64,000 bases of DNA from Physcia stellaris. Taxonomy: Eukaryota; Ascomycota; Lecanoromycetes; Caliciales; Physciaceae. Below, in pieces: positions 1 through 10,889 of this stretch. Position 1 is the first letter of the stretch. Each line of letters begins with the position of its first letter. The stretch lies in NCBI GenBank assembly GCA_018902385.1, contig JABSSW010000029.1:186001-250000 (forward strand), given 5' to 3'. Made by a program: the position numbers and the translations under genes. A model generated the notes under the pieces. The model did no database searches. It was not told the DNA's origin and saw only the letters and a list, made by a program, of their open reading frames with translations.

Positions 1-1
1 A

Positions 2-604
2 GTAGTCTACAACCCATTCACGCAGCATCTGTATCATGCCATCAAAGGCCAGGGCGCTTTCCTTTCCGGCCCTGACATCCCTTCCTCGTTTCCCGGTGAC
101 GGTGGTGCGGTACAGACACAATACGTGACGCGGAAGCTACCGCTGAGATCGCCAGCGCCGCCACTGCAGGAGCTGAACAAAGCCCTCGTAGCGGTTGAGT
201 GGGGTAATGAGCGGAGTGGTTCGAATTGGGAGGCGAAAACCAAGACTTTCAGCGCGCTAGCTGGAGAGGATGGTGGCATGGTACATTCGCTGCGGTCGCT
301 CGGTTCGGCGGCTCTGAATTGCTGTGGCGTGGCGGCGGGCTTCCTAGACGCGTATTGGGAGGGTGGCTGTTGGGCGTGGGACGTTGCAGCGGGATGGGTT
401 GTTGTGACGGAGGCTGGCGGAAGAGTAGTCGGTGGTAATTCTGGTGAAGAGGAAGTCCGGGTAGATGCCAGGAGATACCTAGTCGTCCGAGGTGGTGAAG
501 GACAAGACAAATTCATCGATGAATTCTGGGGAAGGTTAGGCGGCAAATTGACGTATGAAGGTAGTGGAGAGATGGATTTGAATGAGCGGCAATTGAAAGG
601 GTAA
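2..604 (+). CDS. Inositol monophosphatase family protein, 3' part (5' end outside window)
   Basis: The reading frame is open from the first bases and ends in TAA at 602-604, so only the C-terminal 200 residues are present. Near the start it reads VVYNPFTQHLYHAIKGQGAF, which matches the strand following the catalytic core of the IMPase/QutG superfamily. Later comes WDVAAGWVVVTEAGG, the second metal/substrate motif (W-D-x-A-A-G), whose Asp binds Mg2+. Enzymes of this family hydrolyse inositol monophosphates or related sugar phosphates (3'-phosphoadenosine phosphate in some branches) with Mg2+. The first metal motif (DPIDGT type) must lie upstream of the window. No intron is needed in the visible part. 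Assignment to the superfamily is secure. Substrate, and whether it is a quinate-cluster QutG paralogue, cannot be told from this part. Confidence 0.85.
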   Translation, partial: VVYNPFTQHLYHAIKGQGAFLSGPDIPSSFPGDGGAVQTQYVTRKLPLRSPAPPLQELNKALVAVEWGNERSGSNWEAKTKTFSALAGEDGGMVHSLRSLGSAALNCCGVAAGFLDAYWEGGCWAWDVAAGWVVVTEAGGRVVGGNSGEEEVRVDARRYLVVRGGEGQDKFIDEFWGRLGGKLTYEGSGEMDLNERQLKG

Positions 605-854
605 AGCTGGCAGGCCCCTGGCTCGAAACTCGGTAATGAGGGCTACGATAGACAATAGAATACTCGATTAGATCTAATCAATAGATGATAACCTCAGCCG
701 TGTCGGTTTCCGATTTGTCTCTATATCAAGTATCCACATATACCTGAGGGTGACCTTCGCGTGATCTGGCGTTAAATCAGTGAGCTTGGTGGGTCATCAA
801 TGTGCCGAGTTGGCTGAGCCAACATGACCTCTTCGACTCGAGAGATCGACAACA

Positions 855-2376
855 TCATTCTGGGATCTTCTCTTCCTGAACCCTCTTCGCCTCTTCAGCC
901 TGTTTCTTCGTCCACCATTCGCGCAGGTGTGCGACATCACAGCCCGGAATACCGACAGGATCCGGCAAGAACCATTGCTTACCCTCGCACTGTTTCGGAT
1001 ACACATTAATCATACCACCGTCCCACTCATGCGTGGTTACACTGCGTATCAGTGCAATGGTTCCAACAGCGGGCTTGAATTTGTCTGGATCGACAAAAAT
1101 GCTAAGGAGCACCTTCTTCTCCGTGCTTGGATCTATGACCCGAAGATCCCGTTTCGCTGGCATTCGAGATCGTTTGATGACTTCGCTGCCAACGGAGTAG
1201 ATTACGACAAAAACGTCATAGACGTCGTTGCGGCGAGTGTAGCCTCGCAGCTTAGCTAGAGGTATTATGCTCAGAGTTCGCTCTATCGGCGCCAGGCGGT
1301 TGCTTGGTACACGGAGAGCAGGATTTATAGCTGACATCACCTTCGTCTGATTGATCTTGCGCGTAGTAACTACTGGCTTTGTGAGTGAAGAAGTTGCAGT
1401 ATTCGTTGCATTAGGTCGTTTTCTATCGTCGGGCTCCTTTGTAGTATTAGGATGGGACTTTGGACCGGGCGACACACGCTCCAGCGAGGAAATCTTTTCA
1501 TGATTGTGCGAGGAAACCTTTTTGCCCGGTTCGTCATTTGTTTTTGCAATTTTCTTTGGAGGAGAGCTCAAATTTGGGTCGATCTCGCCAAGTGCTATCT
1601 CAAGCTTTCGTTTCCTCGCACGATCTTGGCTGGAAACTGAACAAGACGGCACTTTTGGCATGCCTTCAGCTGCAGCACTAAGTGGCTCTACATTGCTCAA
1701 CTTCTCATCGGTTCTTGCAGATAAGCCTGAAGAACATGAAGGGCGTTCGTCGACGAGTCGTCTTCGTGGTCGAGACGAGGAACTAGAGTAGGTGATGGGA
1801 AAGATAGGTTCATCAGTCACATCATCGATTGGACTAGGCACCTTTGATTGTTCAGCACCCATCGCTTCATCTACAACTTGGAAGAAGTCGGGGATCTCTG
1901 GCTTTTCTCTGTCATCTTCGCCAATGGCGTAGAAGTCTTTGAGCACAAAGTATCTATAGTATGTCAGAAAGGATGCTCAGCCGAGGTTTGAGACGACTGA
2001 CAAGACTTCTCCCTCTCCATTAATCCTATCAGCTCGTGCTAGGACAAACTCTTTAACCAAGATGTAGGTTCCTTCACGAATGTCGCCAGAGAGGATCATC
2101 TTGTAAAGACGTCTCCTGACCAGAGCTGTGAAAAAGTCAGCGAAGGTAGGATCGCGACTTCCTTGATGGCGTACCTTGAATACATTTTTCGCCATCACTC
2201 AGCCATAAACGGAAGGCTCCAGAGAAAGTTTCGGTTTTAGATATGTTCTCAAGTGATATCTTTTCTACGAGTAGCTTGATACTGGGAAAGCAGACTTCGG
2301 TACGAGCTATCTCGCCGATGATGGGTTTGAGAGTGGTGTCGAATACGGACAAGGTGCCCCCACCACGAGGCTTCAT
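855..2376 (-). CDS. Two-OB-fold protein with RPA70N-like N-terminus (uncharacterised)
   Basis: Three exons on minus: 2175-2376, 2002-2125 and 855-1953. Introns are 49 nt (GTACGC...CAG) and 48 nt (unusual donor GTCAGT, acceptor TAG). All phases agree and give 474 aa. Residues 12-120 read IKP-like (TTLKPIIGEIARTEV), then FRLWLSDGEKCIQAL and ILVKEFVLARAD. This is the order seen in the N-terminal OB domain of replication protein A large subunit (IKP..., RYRLLMSDG, a QI.RF strand). The middle (about 130-330) is low-complexity, Ser/Lys-rich and probably disordered. The C-terminal 140 residues (LRGYTRRNDVYDVFVVIYSV, LSIFVDPDKF, GTIALIRSVTTHEWDGGM) look like a second OB fold of the RPA DNA-binding type, ending in a charged helix. 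A role in ssDNA or telomere/repair protein contacts is inference. It is much shorter than Rpa1 and lacks the DBD-C zinc ribbon, so it is not Rpa1 itself. Confidence 0.7.
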
Positions 2377-3064
2377 GGTGGGCGTCGTCGTGATCGGCGA
2401 TGACAGATAGTAGAATGTAATGACTTATATATCATGGCTCGTTCGATACAGCTCTCTTGAGGGTATTCTAGTATTTCAGTCTTTCAAGAAGTGATCTCCT
2501 CTGTGGCCGTGAGATGAATAAAAGGGTGTTGTGGAAGACTTCGAGACTGGAAGGAGGAAGATTATAGTGGGGGCGACGCGTCCCAATGACGCGAGGATCT
2601 CCGAGGCGTGATCTCGTGTCCTTTATTGGCTTGGCGCCAAGCTTCCAACAAGAGGTCTCGACCCCAGTCATCAGTGCTATCAACCACCTAAAGTAGTTGT
2701 GTTACTTGCCATAAGGTGAGAAGAGCATCTCGGGAAGTGAGCTTTGGTATATATTGGCCTGGGGCTGAAGACATTGAAGGGAGTGAATTGAGACTTTGGG
2801 GAATGTTGGTGTGACTTGGGGTATTATTTCATGTGTAACAGATAATCGATGGGCCCTGCTCTATGTAATTGTTGCGACAGGAGCAGAACACAAAAAGATG
2901 GGCATTCAATACTTATAGGTCATAGTCGTATCATGACCTTTGAATGTGCGAACAACCACCTAGAGTACTTTGACCTATGGCAGTTGACAACCCACGGTCG
3001 GTAAATTTTGGCTTCCTGCCCACTGGCATGAATTGTAGTCCCGCATCCTACATAGATTCTTTTA
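2377..3064. other. Intergenic: promoter of the OB-fold gene and 3' flank of the VPS9 gene
   Basis: There is no convincing coding sequence in 688 bases. A 71-codon minus-strand ORF at 2468-2683 has no recognisable motif and lies where the promoter/5' leader of the OB-fold gene is expected. No repeat or RNA gene was seen. Confidence 0.5.
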
Positions 3065-5585
3065 TCATCCAAATGCGCCCAAGTCTCTAAGCCCGTTCGC
3101 CAGACGCTTGTAATCTTTCAGCAACTCTGCTATGTCTCCTATTTTCAGCTCATTCGCATCAGTCAGGCTCAGGAACTTCTGAACTGGAGATTCGAGTTTC
3201 CTCTGAGGAGCTACCGAAGAGTCTACTGTGAGCTTCCTTTCGGCGCTGTCTGGCTCTTGTGTCTTATTAGGGGCTTTCTCCGCGTTCCCAGCCGAAGAAA
3301 CAGCGGCATTGCTCGTGGACGAAGCGCTTCGACCGAACGCCCTTAAACCACCCATGCCTGTGAAGCCCTTTAAAGGATTTAACGAGTTGCCCAAGTTTCG
3401 CATTGACTCTATCGGCGAGCTCGTCGCAGGTGACTCCGCGATAGCTTGCTTGTGGTTTGTTGGATTTCCAGCGCCAAAAGTAGCAGCAAATGCTACGCGC
3501 TTGCCGCTACCGGAGGATTGATTGCTATCCACACTGCGATCTCGATTTTCTTTGCGGCCAGCAATGAGCCCAAACAGTTTCTCCTCCGAACTTGAGACCA
3601 GCGGTTTGACTCTGTCTTCCATAGGACCGTCTAGTTGATGCTCAGCCACTGAGCTTGCACCTGAAGCAGGACCGTCATCTTCTTCGACGGGCTTAGGTTC
3701 GACGAGGCGCCGTGCATCGTCTAGTGTTCGCGGAAGTATAACCTCACCAGTGGCCGTGGCGTCAATACTCTCTTGTCGCTCTTTCAAGCGGCCGAACAAA
3801 AATTTGAAACTGTTGTCGAGGGTGGAACTATTTGAAAATGGCTGGTATCAGTATTTCCATTCTAGGCAGCTCCGATCGTCCGATTAAATCTCGACGCAAA
3901 TCATCTCGCACCCTACAGCTCCTCTTGCAACCTCACTCGGGGTCCCATAAAGCGACAACAGCCTGAAATGACATACCTTATGTTTCGGAAGCCTTGATCA
4001 GCAGTGTTACGCACCGCATCGCCAGCTGCACCAAAAGCGCTTGCCGAAGGTTGAAATAAATCACTTACTCGACGCTTGTGTTCTGGTGCTGCAGTTCTTC
4101 TATTTGGAGGCGACCGAGGCGGTGATTGTACGGGCTGAGTAACATCGATGGAGGTGGCAATTGCAGGAGAATTGTCCAGGCCGGAGTCGCTTTCCAACGG
4201 TGGTGAATCAGGGTTCCACTCAGTGAATTGTTCTGTACGAGGTGTTGAAGGCCTACTACTGGACTTTGGCGGACCTTCCAATGTTTCATCGGAGCGAAGG
4301 GTAGCTAGGTCAACTGTTTCCAAAAAGGATATGGCGGCCTCTAAATTAGTCAGACAATAAGCGGCTTCGCCATCGATCTTGTTAGTATTGCGGAAGCGTT
4401 GTGCAAAATGAAGGTTACTGATGACGTTGATGCCTTCAGTAGGTGTTGTAATAAGAGTGTAGATGAGCGTTGGAAGAATTTCGTCAGCGGATGAAGAGGA
4501 CTGATGCAGGTCTGTCAAAAGGTCGACTATGCATTTATGGGTCGCCGTTAGATGTTGCAACTTTCCCAAGGGATGACGGGCGTCATTCATTTTCAATAGC
4601 CCTTCTCTTGCTTTTGAGATCCATGCCTCGATCTCTGCGTGGGGTGAGGCTGAGGTTTCACCATTTGATGACGACTTGTCAAATATGACTCCCAGATCTG
4701 GTAGTCCGATACCTACTAACGCTAGGGCAGCTGTCCTTGAGCGTAATTTCTCGTCTCTGACTTCATCCAAGGTGCTTCGATGCCGCCATACTCGCTTGTA
4801 CATCCTTTCACACACCCGTCTTTCCACTGCTTCTTCAAGGGCTACCCGCTTATGCTCCAAGAGCCGCCGTGCTTTTCGACGATCATAGATTTCCTGGGGC
4901 GTGAGCATTTGCTGCTCGGGTACACTTCCGGCTAGCGGTGCTAGAGAGTCACCCGAAGACGATGTCCGAAGTCGGTTGCCTTCTTTGATAGAGGATGCTC
5001 TTTTGGAGGTTATCGAAGGTGCAGGGGAGGATTCGCGGTTTTGACGCGTGGAGAGGATGCTTATGTGTGTAGCAATGTGTGACTCGGCTAGTCTATAGAA
5101 TTCTTGAAAGCGATCCGAGATCTTATCAATGGTTGGTGGCGTATTATGTGCTTTGACAGTCAGCGACTCGAGAAACCTAGTGCTCTGCCATTAGCCAGGG
5201 TAATCTGCGAAGATTGTTCCATGCACTACCGGTCTATCAGACTGACGAGCTCGATGGGAAGGTCATCAAAGCCCTCAGGAATTTCCTGAGGAGACAGGGG
5301 CTGGTCATTGTTCACAGTACTAGTTCCATTTGTGCTATTCTTCACGAAGACGTCATCTTGTTGCAGCTTGCTATTGACATCGCCCATAGCCTCAGGCGAT
5401 AGAGAACTGTCCTGCGCCGGCAAAATCCCATGTGATAGAGTGTTCGCACGGCTACGTAGCGGGCTCGATCTCGTAGGCTCGATGCGAGAGAAAGACTTTG
5501 AATTATGGGACATTTGTGGTCGTCCAGGATCCTTATGTGTGACGGTAGAAGACATGGTAGTGAATGTGTCTGGAGATAACATCAT
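3065..5585 (-). CDS. VPS9-domain guanine nucleotide exchange factor (Rab5/Vps21-type)
   Basis: Three exons on minus: 5230-5585, 3977-5176 and 3065-3827. Introns are GTAGTG...TAG (53 nt) and GTATGT...TAG (149 nt). Phases agree and give 772 aa. A helical region follows exon 1 (SLIDRFLESLTVKAHNTPPT), then a basic helix (QEIYDRRKARRLLEHKRVAL). The VPS9 core reads DEILPTLIYTLITT, INVISNLHFAQRFRNTNK and GEAAYCLTNLEAAISFLETVD. These carry the conserved D, P and T/Y pattern of Rab5 GEFs such as Vps9, Muk1 and Rabex-5. Proteins of this family load GTP on Rab5/Vps21 at endosomes. The C-terminal 380 residues are low-complexity, ending in a short helix (ELKIGDIAELLKDYKRLANG). It has no visible CUE domain, so it resembles Muk1-like rather than canonical Vps9 proteins. 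The second in-frame ATG at 5582 is an equally possible start. Confidence 0.82.
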
Positions 5586-6032
5586 CAGCTATATTCTCCA
5601 AATAGATCATAGTTGCGTGATCATTTCAATCCAACCGTCCGTTGAGTTTCAATAGAGCAAGTGAAGCAGCTTACCTAGTGACAAGTATGCTATATTTTGT
5701 ACAGTGTTAAACGATTGTGGGAGGGTGTAGAGGCGCAAGAGACGTTTGGGGACGCTCTCTAACACCAAGCCTCCAAACTAGTAATACAAAATGCGAAGTG
5801 GCCATACACGCCCAAGTAATGATGGAGCTCGAGACTGGAGAGCTCTCCAAAAGCGAAGCCTATCAGGCAGTCTTGGCAATATTCCGGACTCGGGTACGCG
5901 TGACGGAATCAGCCGCCGCTCCACGTGCGTCATCCAATCAGTCAACAACTCCATCGCCATTTACTTCACGATCAGGCTTCCAGAAATCAACACCTTTCAA
6001 ACTTTACGGCATTCCAGTTCCCCATATACAGA
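5586..6032. promoter_or_regulatory. Divergent promoter region between VPS9 gene (minus) and ATG15 (plus)
   Basis: These 447 bases separate the start codons of two divergently transcribed genes that both act in endosome/vacuole traffic. Open frames here (for example plus-strand 5717-6091) overlap the ATG15 start and show no motif. No specific factor-binding site was identified. Confidence 0.45.
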
Positions 6033-8158
6033 ATGAAGCGGCGGCGACAAACAGCGCGAAGCTGTTCCTCGGCGGGGCGGGTCACTGCTAAATTGTTGCT
6101 TTCTTTCCTCGCTGCCTGCCCACAGCAGGCCTCAGCGGGATGGCGGGATGACTGGATTCATGGAGTGGACCAGCTCCCAATAATATCTCTACCAGAGTCG
6201 ACGCCTTCAACTCCCGCTCCTGCGCCTGCAGAGCACGATTTTACGTTGCGACACCTGTTCCATCACGGCGCATACCTCCATCCCAAACTACACAGACGGC
6301 TCGACGTCCGCCCGCAAGATTCGATATGGATGTTAGACGATGACAAGTTAGACAAGAACCCACAACGATCATTCCACCTGAGGTCTTGGGGAGAGACAAT
6401 CCAACGACTAGCAGATCGAAGATTTGAGGTAGTGGATGCCCTAATGAGCTCAGCGAGATTGAGCGGATACACCACAAAAACAGAGGCGTCAGCATGGACG
6501 ATGGACGAAGTATCGGCTCCAAACATCACAGATAAAGATACTGTTTTGAGTCTCGCGAACATGGCTGCGAACGCGTATATCGAAGTACCAGGGACTGGGA
6601 ATTGGGAGGATGTGGATGCGGGCTTCAATGTCACAGACGATTTCGGCTGGCAAAATGATGGGTTGAGAGGTCACATTTTCGCCGATGAGGGCAATAAGAC
6701 GATTGTCATTGCGCTCAAAGGAACAACGCCCGGTAGGTCTTCTCGACGCCTTTCCCATTCCTTACCATAACGCCACATCGTTCTAGGAGAACACAGTCTC
6801 GTAGTTTGACTTTAGACCATTTGTTCCATGTTTAAGAGACATGCTGACTGTGTATCCCTTCAAAGCTGTTTTCGACGGCTCTGGTTCCACCTCTAGCGAC
6901 AAAGAAAACGACAATCTCTTCTTCAGTTGCTGTTGCGGCCAAGGCGGACATTACCTTTGGCGCCAAGTTTGCGATTGCTCTACCTCGGCGTATACCTGCA
7001 ATTCGACCTGCCTCCTCAAGACACTACATGGGAAGCATCGCTATTACCAAGCTGCTCAAGAACTTTATGGAAACGTTACAGAGCTTTACCCGAACTCTAG
7101 TATCTGGATGTCAGGTCACTCGCTTGGTGGATCTGTAAGTAGTCTCCTTGGCCTCACCTATGGCATTCCAGTCACCACCTTCGAAGCTGTTCCTGAGGCT
7201 CTTCCGGCTATGCGACTTGGACTGCCTGCACCGCCTGGGACACCGCCCGGCGCGCACCAAGCGCGAAAGTACACTGGAGCATACCACTTCGGCCACACCG
7301 CGGATCCGATCTTCGTCGGAACCTGTAACGCTCTGACTTCCGCCTGTACGTTAGGTGGCTATGCAATGGAAACACAGTGTCATACAGGCAAGGTCTGCAT
7401 CTATGATACGGTCAAGGACAAGTCCTGGCGAGTTTCAGCGACTACACATTCTGTTCGGTCTGTGATTGATGATGTCATTAAGGTGTACGATGAGGTACCG
7501 GAGTGTGTCCCTGACTCGACGGAAGAAGAACCGTGTGTCGATTGCTTCAACTGGAAATACTTCAAAAGCAACGGATCGGAGGGGTCGAGGCCTAGTAGTA
7601 GCAGCAGTAGTTCAACGAGTGTCAGCCTGACGAGGACTACTACTTGTCACACGCCTGGATGGTGGGGCTGCTTGGTAAGTGATTCTCTCGTTTTCACTCA
7701 GCTTTCCTATTGTACACGCGGAAATTTGGCACGCTGACACAGGTTTATCTGTCCAGGATGAAAGCACAACAACATCCTCCACATCAGCGCTAACCACCCA
7801 AACAATAACCACCGCCACGACAACGTGCCTCCAATGGGGCTGGTTCGGCAGCTGCCTCGATCCTGTAACGACAAACACGACAATTACAACAACGATTCCG
7901 ATCACCTCTACTACCGCGACGCTGCTAACGACTGAGACTATCGTATCCCCCACCACCACCTGCCTCAAGTGGGGCTGGTTCTGGTGTCTAGATCCTGTTG
8001 AAACGGAAACTACGAGTTACACTACCATTCCTCTCACCACGATTACGGTACCTGTAACAGCCTTGACGGCGACTACTACGAGTGCGATGCCTGAAAGGGC
8101 GGTTCAGCGGGAGATCGCTGCGGCCACGGCCAGTGCAACAGGGCTCTTGGCTGATTAG
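6033..8158 (+). CDS. ATG15: Putative lipase Atg15 (vacuolar lipase for autophagic bodies)
   Basis: Exons 6033-6732, 6866-7674 and 7757-8158 (introns GTAGGT...AAG and GTAAGT...CAG) give 636 aa. The start at 6033 is chosen because a basic tail ([10 protein letters not shown]) precedes a hydrophobic segment ([10 protein letters not shown]), the type II signal anchor of this family. Family signatures follow in order: [62 protein letters not shown] and the class 3 lipase serine motif SGHSLGGS (Ser near residue 318). [25 protein letters not shown] and the cysteine-rich CVDCFNW end the catalytic domain. Atg15 reaches the vacuole through the multivesicular body route and breaks autophagic-body membranes. 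The tail is Thr/Ser-rich with three Trp/Cys motifs of the TTTC...GWxxCLD type (see findings). The gene shares a promoter with the VPS9 GEF gene. Confidence 0.93.
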
Positions 8159-8989
8159 GGACCTTGTAAGGAAAGGGAGTTGAAAGGTGGGCGACGAATC
8201 TGCGGAATCTGAAATATGTTGATTTAGCGGCATCCTGATCTTGGTTTGAAGGAGTTTTCTAAGCAGAGATCTGATCAGGATTATGAATTGGCATGAGGCA
8301 TGAAATTGAGCATTATTTAGCCACACGGGCGGGTCTATTGTGTTTGTTTCGTCAAATATATGTTCACCAAGCCGCCCTGTCCAAATGCACCATAGGCTCG
8401 TCCCTTATCTACACAGATTGACAGTGTCCCCGTCACATACCTATCAAAGAAAAAAGTTCGACGACGATCAGTACGCATTGTCGAGATTTTGTGACTCTCA
8501 GAGAGTCAAAGAATTCATATGGAGTGGTCAACCATGCTTTCACCTGCTTGCCCCCGGATTCCCCTTACTAGAGCCAAGTGACATTGCTATCACTGCACTG
8601 GAACCCAAGAACCATGTAGGATGATCCATCCCGCCCTTCACAAGAATTAAGGAATGGACAGGTAGGATTTCAAACAACTGGGCCAACGAACATTTTCTTT
8701 CACTTTAAGCTACTATCAGAGCCTACTTTCAGGAGTGGGGAGATGTCATCTGCGTGGTCATTGTGGACGAACAACCATCTGTCCTACGATGTCCTCAACA
8801 ATGATGTCTCGTGACTTCTTCGTCTCTTTCACTCGAAAGAATAGGAAATAATGACGGGGGAGAGGAGCTCGAAATCTCATGTCAGGCAAATGATCTAAAT
8901 GTGTTGAATACCTTAAAACTGGCTAATCTTTTTACAGGTCTCTTGTGAATTTCTACTCTTTGTAAACCGACCCTCCGGCTACGATCACC
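8159..8989. other. Intergenic, no feature seen
   Basis: These are the 3' flank of ATG15 and the 5' flank of a small F-box-like gene. A 94-codon ORF at 8340-8624 shows no motif and is regarded as chance. No repeat or structural RNA was recognised. Confidence 0.45.
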
Positions 8990-9824
8990 ATGGACAGAAG
9001 AGTCCACCCTTCTCCATGGCTAACACCGGACAATGCGGACTATTCCAAATTTCTGATCAGTGTCGAGTATATGGGTGCAATCGAACGCAGTCTATTTGAG
9101 ACCGTGAGAAAACACAGCTTCCTGGGAGTACATGAAGTGACTTTAGACCTTGGAAGACTTTTTGACCGGATCATGGAGTTCGGCCATAATCAATCAGCCC
9201 GTGCTGCACCAGGTATCTGGGGGGAATTTCAACATCCGAATGTAGGAAAATGAGCAATTTCCTACCCAGTTGCCAATAGTTGCCAGTTAGAAAAGATAGT
9301 TCAAGCTGACACTGTTCCAGTATCTAGAGATCCTCCCTCACGACGTTAAAATCCAGATCCTGTACTGGATGCCGGACGTTGCTACGTTAATATCCCTTGC
9401 CAATGCCAATATTGGATACGAAGTCCCTTTCCAGTCTGCATCCAAAGCAATTACGACAAGAGTCACCTTACGTCAACTCAAAGCCAACCGCTTCGACATT
9501 AGCCATCCTATGCTGGACATCATTCATTACCTGGGCTATCCGCAGTCTCTGGCACCACACGGGGAGCTGTACTGGTTTGATGGACTGAAACCTCTTCGTG
9601 AACTTGTCTTAGGCCGGCGTAAGTACCGTGGACTCTATCATAACCATTGAATGCATTCCTCCCGATCTCCAAGCGATGCTGATTTTGATTGCTCTTTAGG
9701 CAATACACTCGAAATTGAACACTGCCTCATGCTGCTCGAATTTGGCCACGACGACTACTGCCTTAGTGAGATCATTCTTCGCTGCATAGCTCGCCTAAGG
9801 TCACATAAATTCAGACTTGGATAA
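8990..9824 (+). CDS. Small F-box-like hypothetical protein
   Basis: Exons 8990-9212, 9328-9618 and 9700-9824 join in phase to 212 aa. Introns are GTATCT...TAG (115 nt) and GTAAGT...TAG (81 nt). The second exon opens with EILPHDVKIQILYWMPDVAT and LISLANANIGYE, the L-P-x-(E/D)-(I/V)...L..(L/M)PD...L..L...N pattern of the degenerate F-box found in many ascomycete hypothetical proteins. F-boxes normally bind Skp1 in SCF ubiquitin ligases, but no substrate-binding repeats (LRR, WD, Kelch) follow. The C-terminal 40 residues (NTLEIEHCLMLLEFGHDDYC) look helical. The acceptor was taken at 9327, not at the nearer CAG, because only that keeps the frame. Function beyond possible Skp1 binding is unknown. 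Confidence 0.6.
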
Positions 9825-10889
9825 CAACGTTCTACATCTGTTGAGGATAGAGAGAGAGTAAGATGGGTGGATACTAACGACACATCAAGAAAGGCAATGA
9901 CTCCTTTAGCCCGCGGTGGATTAAGCTTCCCTCAGGCGGACCTAGGCTGAGATACTACAGGAGATATGACTGGGAGTCGGCATAGTTGTAGCCGACTATG
10001 GAATTCTATGCGCCCTTCTGCCCTTCACATCAACTTGATTGTGAGCCTTGCGAAGTTCTTAGTCCATGGTATGGCCTGATATACACGGTTAGACGAACAC
10101 CAGGCGTTGTATGCCAGCATTTATCGGACCATGTGAAATGAGCTTGATATGATTCCTCCACACCAATCGTAGATGTAGAAGTCTCCGTCACTAGTTCAGC
10201 AAGGCAAATAACCTTGGACGAATCCGCATGCAGATGATACTCGTAAAGGGAAGCCAGAGCGACAGCTGATGGGGATCAGACGGAGCTGAAGTCAGGCGGG
10301 TTCAATATCCACTAGCCCCGTTCAGGCGAGCTTGCCCTAAACGAAATGATTGGATGGCGCAAACTGTTCTCGATCGAGTAGATTCGCTTCACCACATATT
10401 CACCGAAATAGGAGACTTCCTGTCAATTGTACAGCTGCATTCGCTTCTTGTGCTACATATTTGCTTTCTTGGCCTTTCACCGTTCGCTGCCCGATCTGGC
10501 GCTCTGCATTTCCCACGCTTGAATCAAGGTCCAATAAAGGGGAAATCTGCATTCTGAGACCAATCACCTGCTTCCAGCCGGCGCAGGGTACGGAGGCGAA
10601 AGTATAGGCACGCCGTTACTGGTCGCTTGGAGGCACTATACAAGAAAGAGTGAGGCAACCCAATGGTAATTTGGGCACAGACTGAGGGGCGACTGTCGAC
10701 GTCTACGGTATCACCGTCAGTCGTCGGTCGCTGAAAACTGATACCCTACGGTCTTCTTGACGTCCTCAAACACTACGGTCGCCTCACCAAATGTTAGATA
10801 TAGTTGTGTAAGCGCTAGTCTGTCTTCTCCCAAAGTGTTTTCATCCACCCCTACAACAGCTCTACCGATTTCCAAGACACCGTAAAGAG
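9825..10889. other. Intergenic, no feature seen
   Basis: About 1.06 kb between the F-box-like gene and the RBR ligase gene. Short ORFs at 10350-10607 have no motif. The stretch before 10890 presumably carries the promoter of the RBR gene, but no element was identified. Confidence 0.45.
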
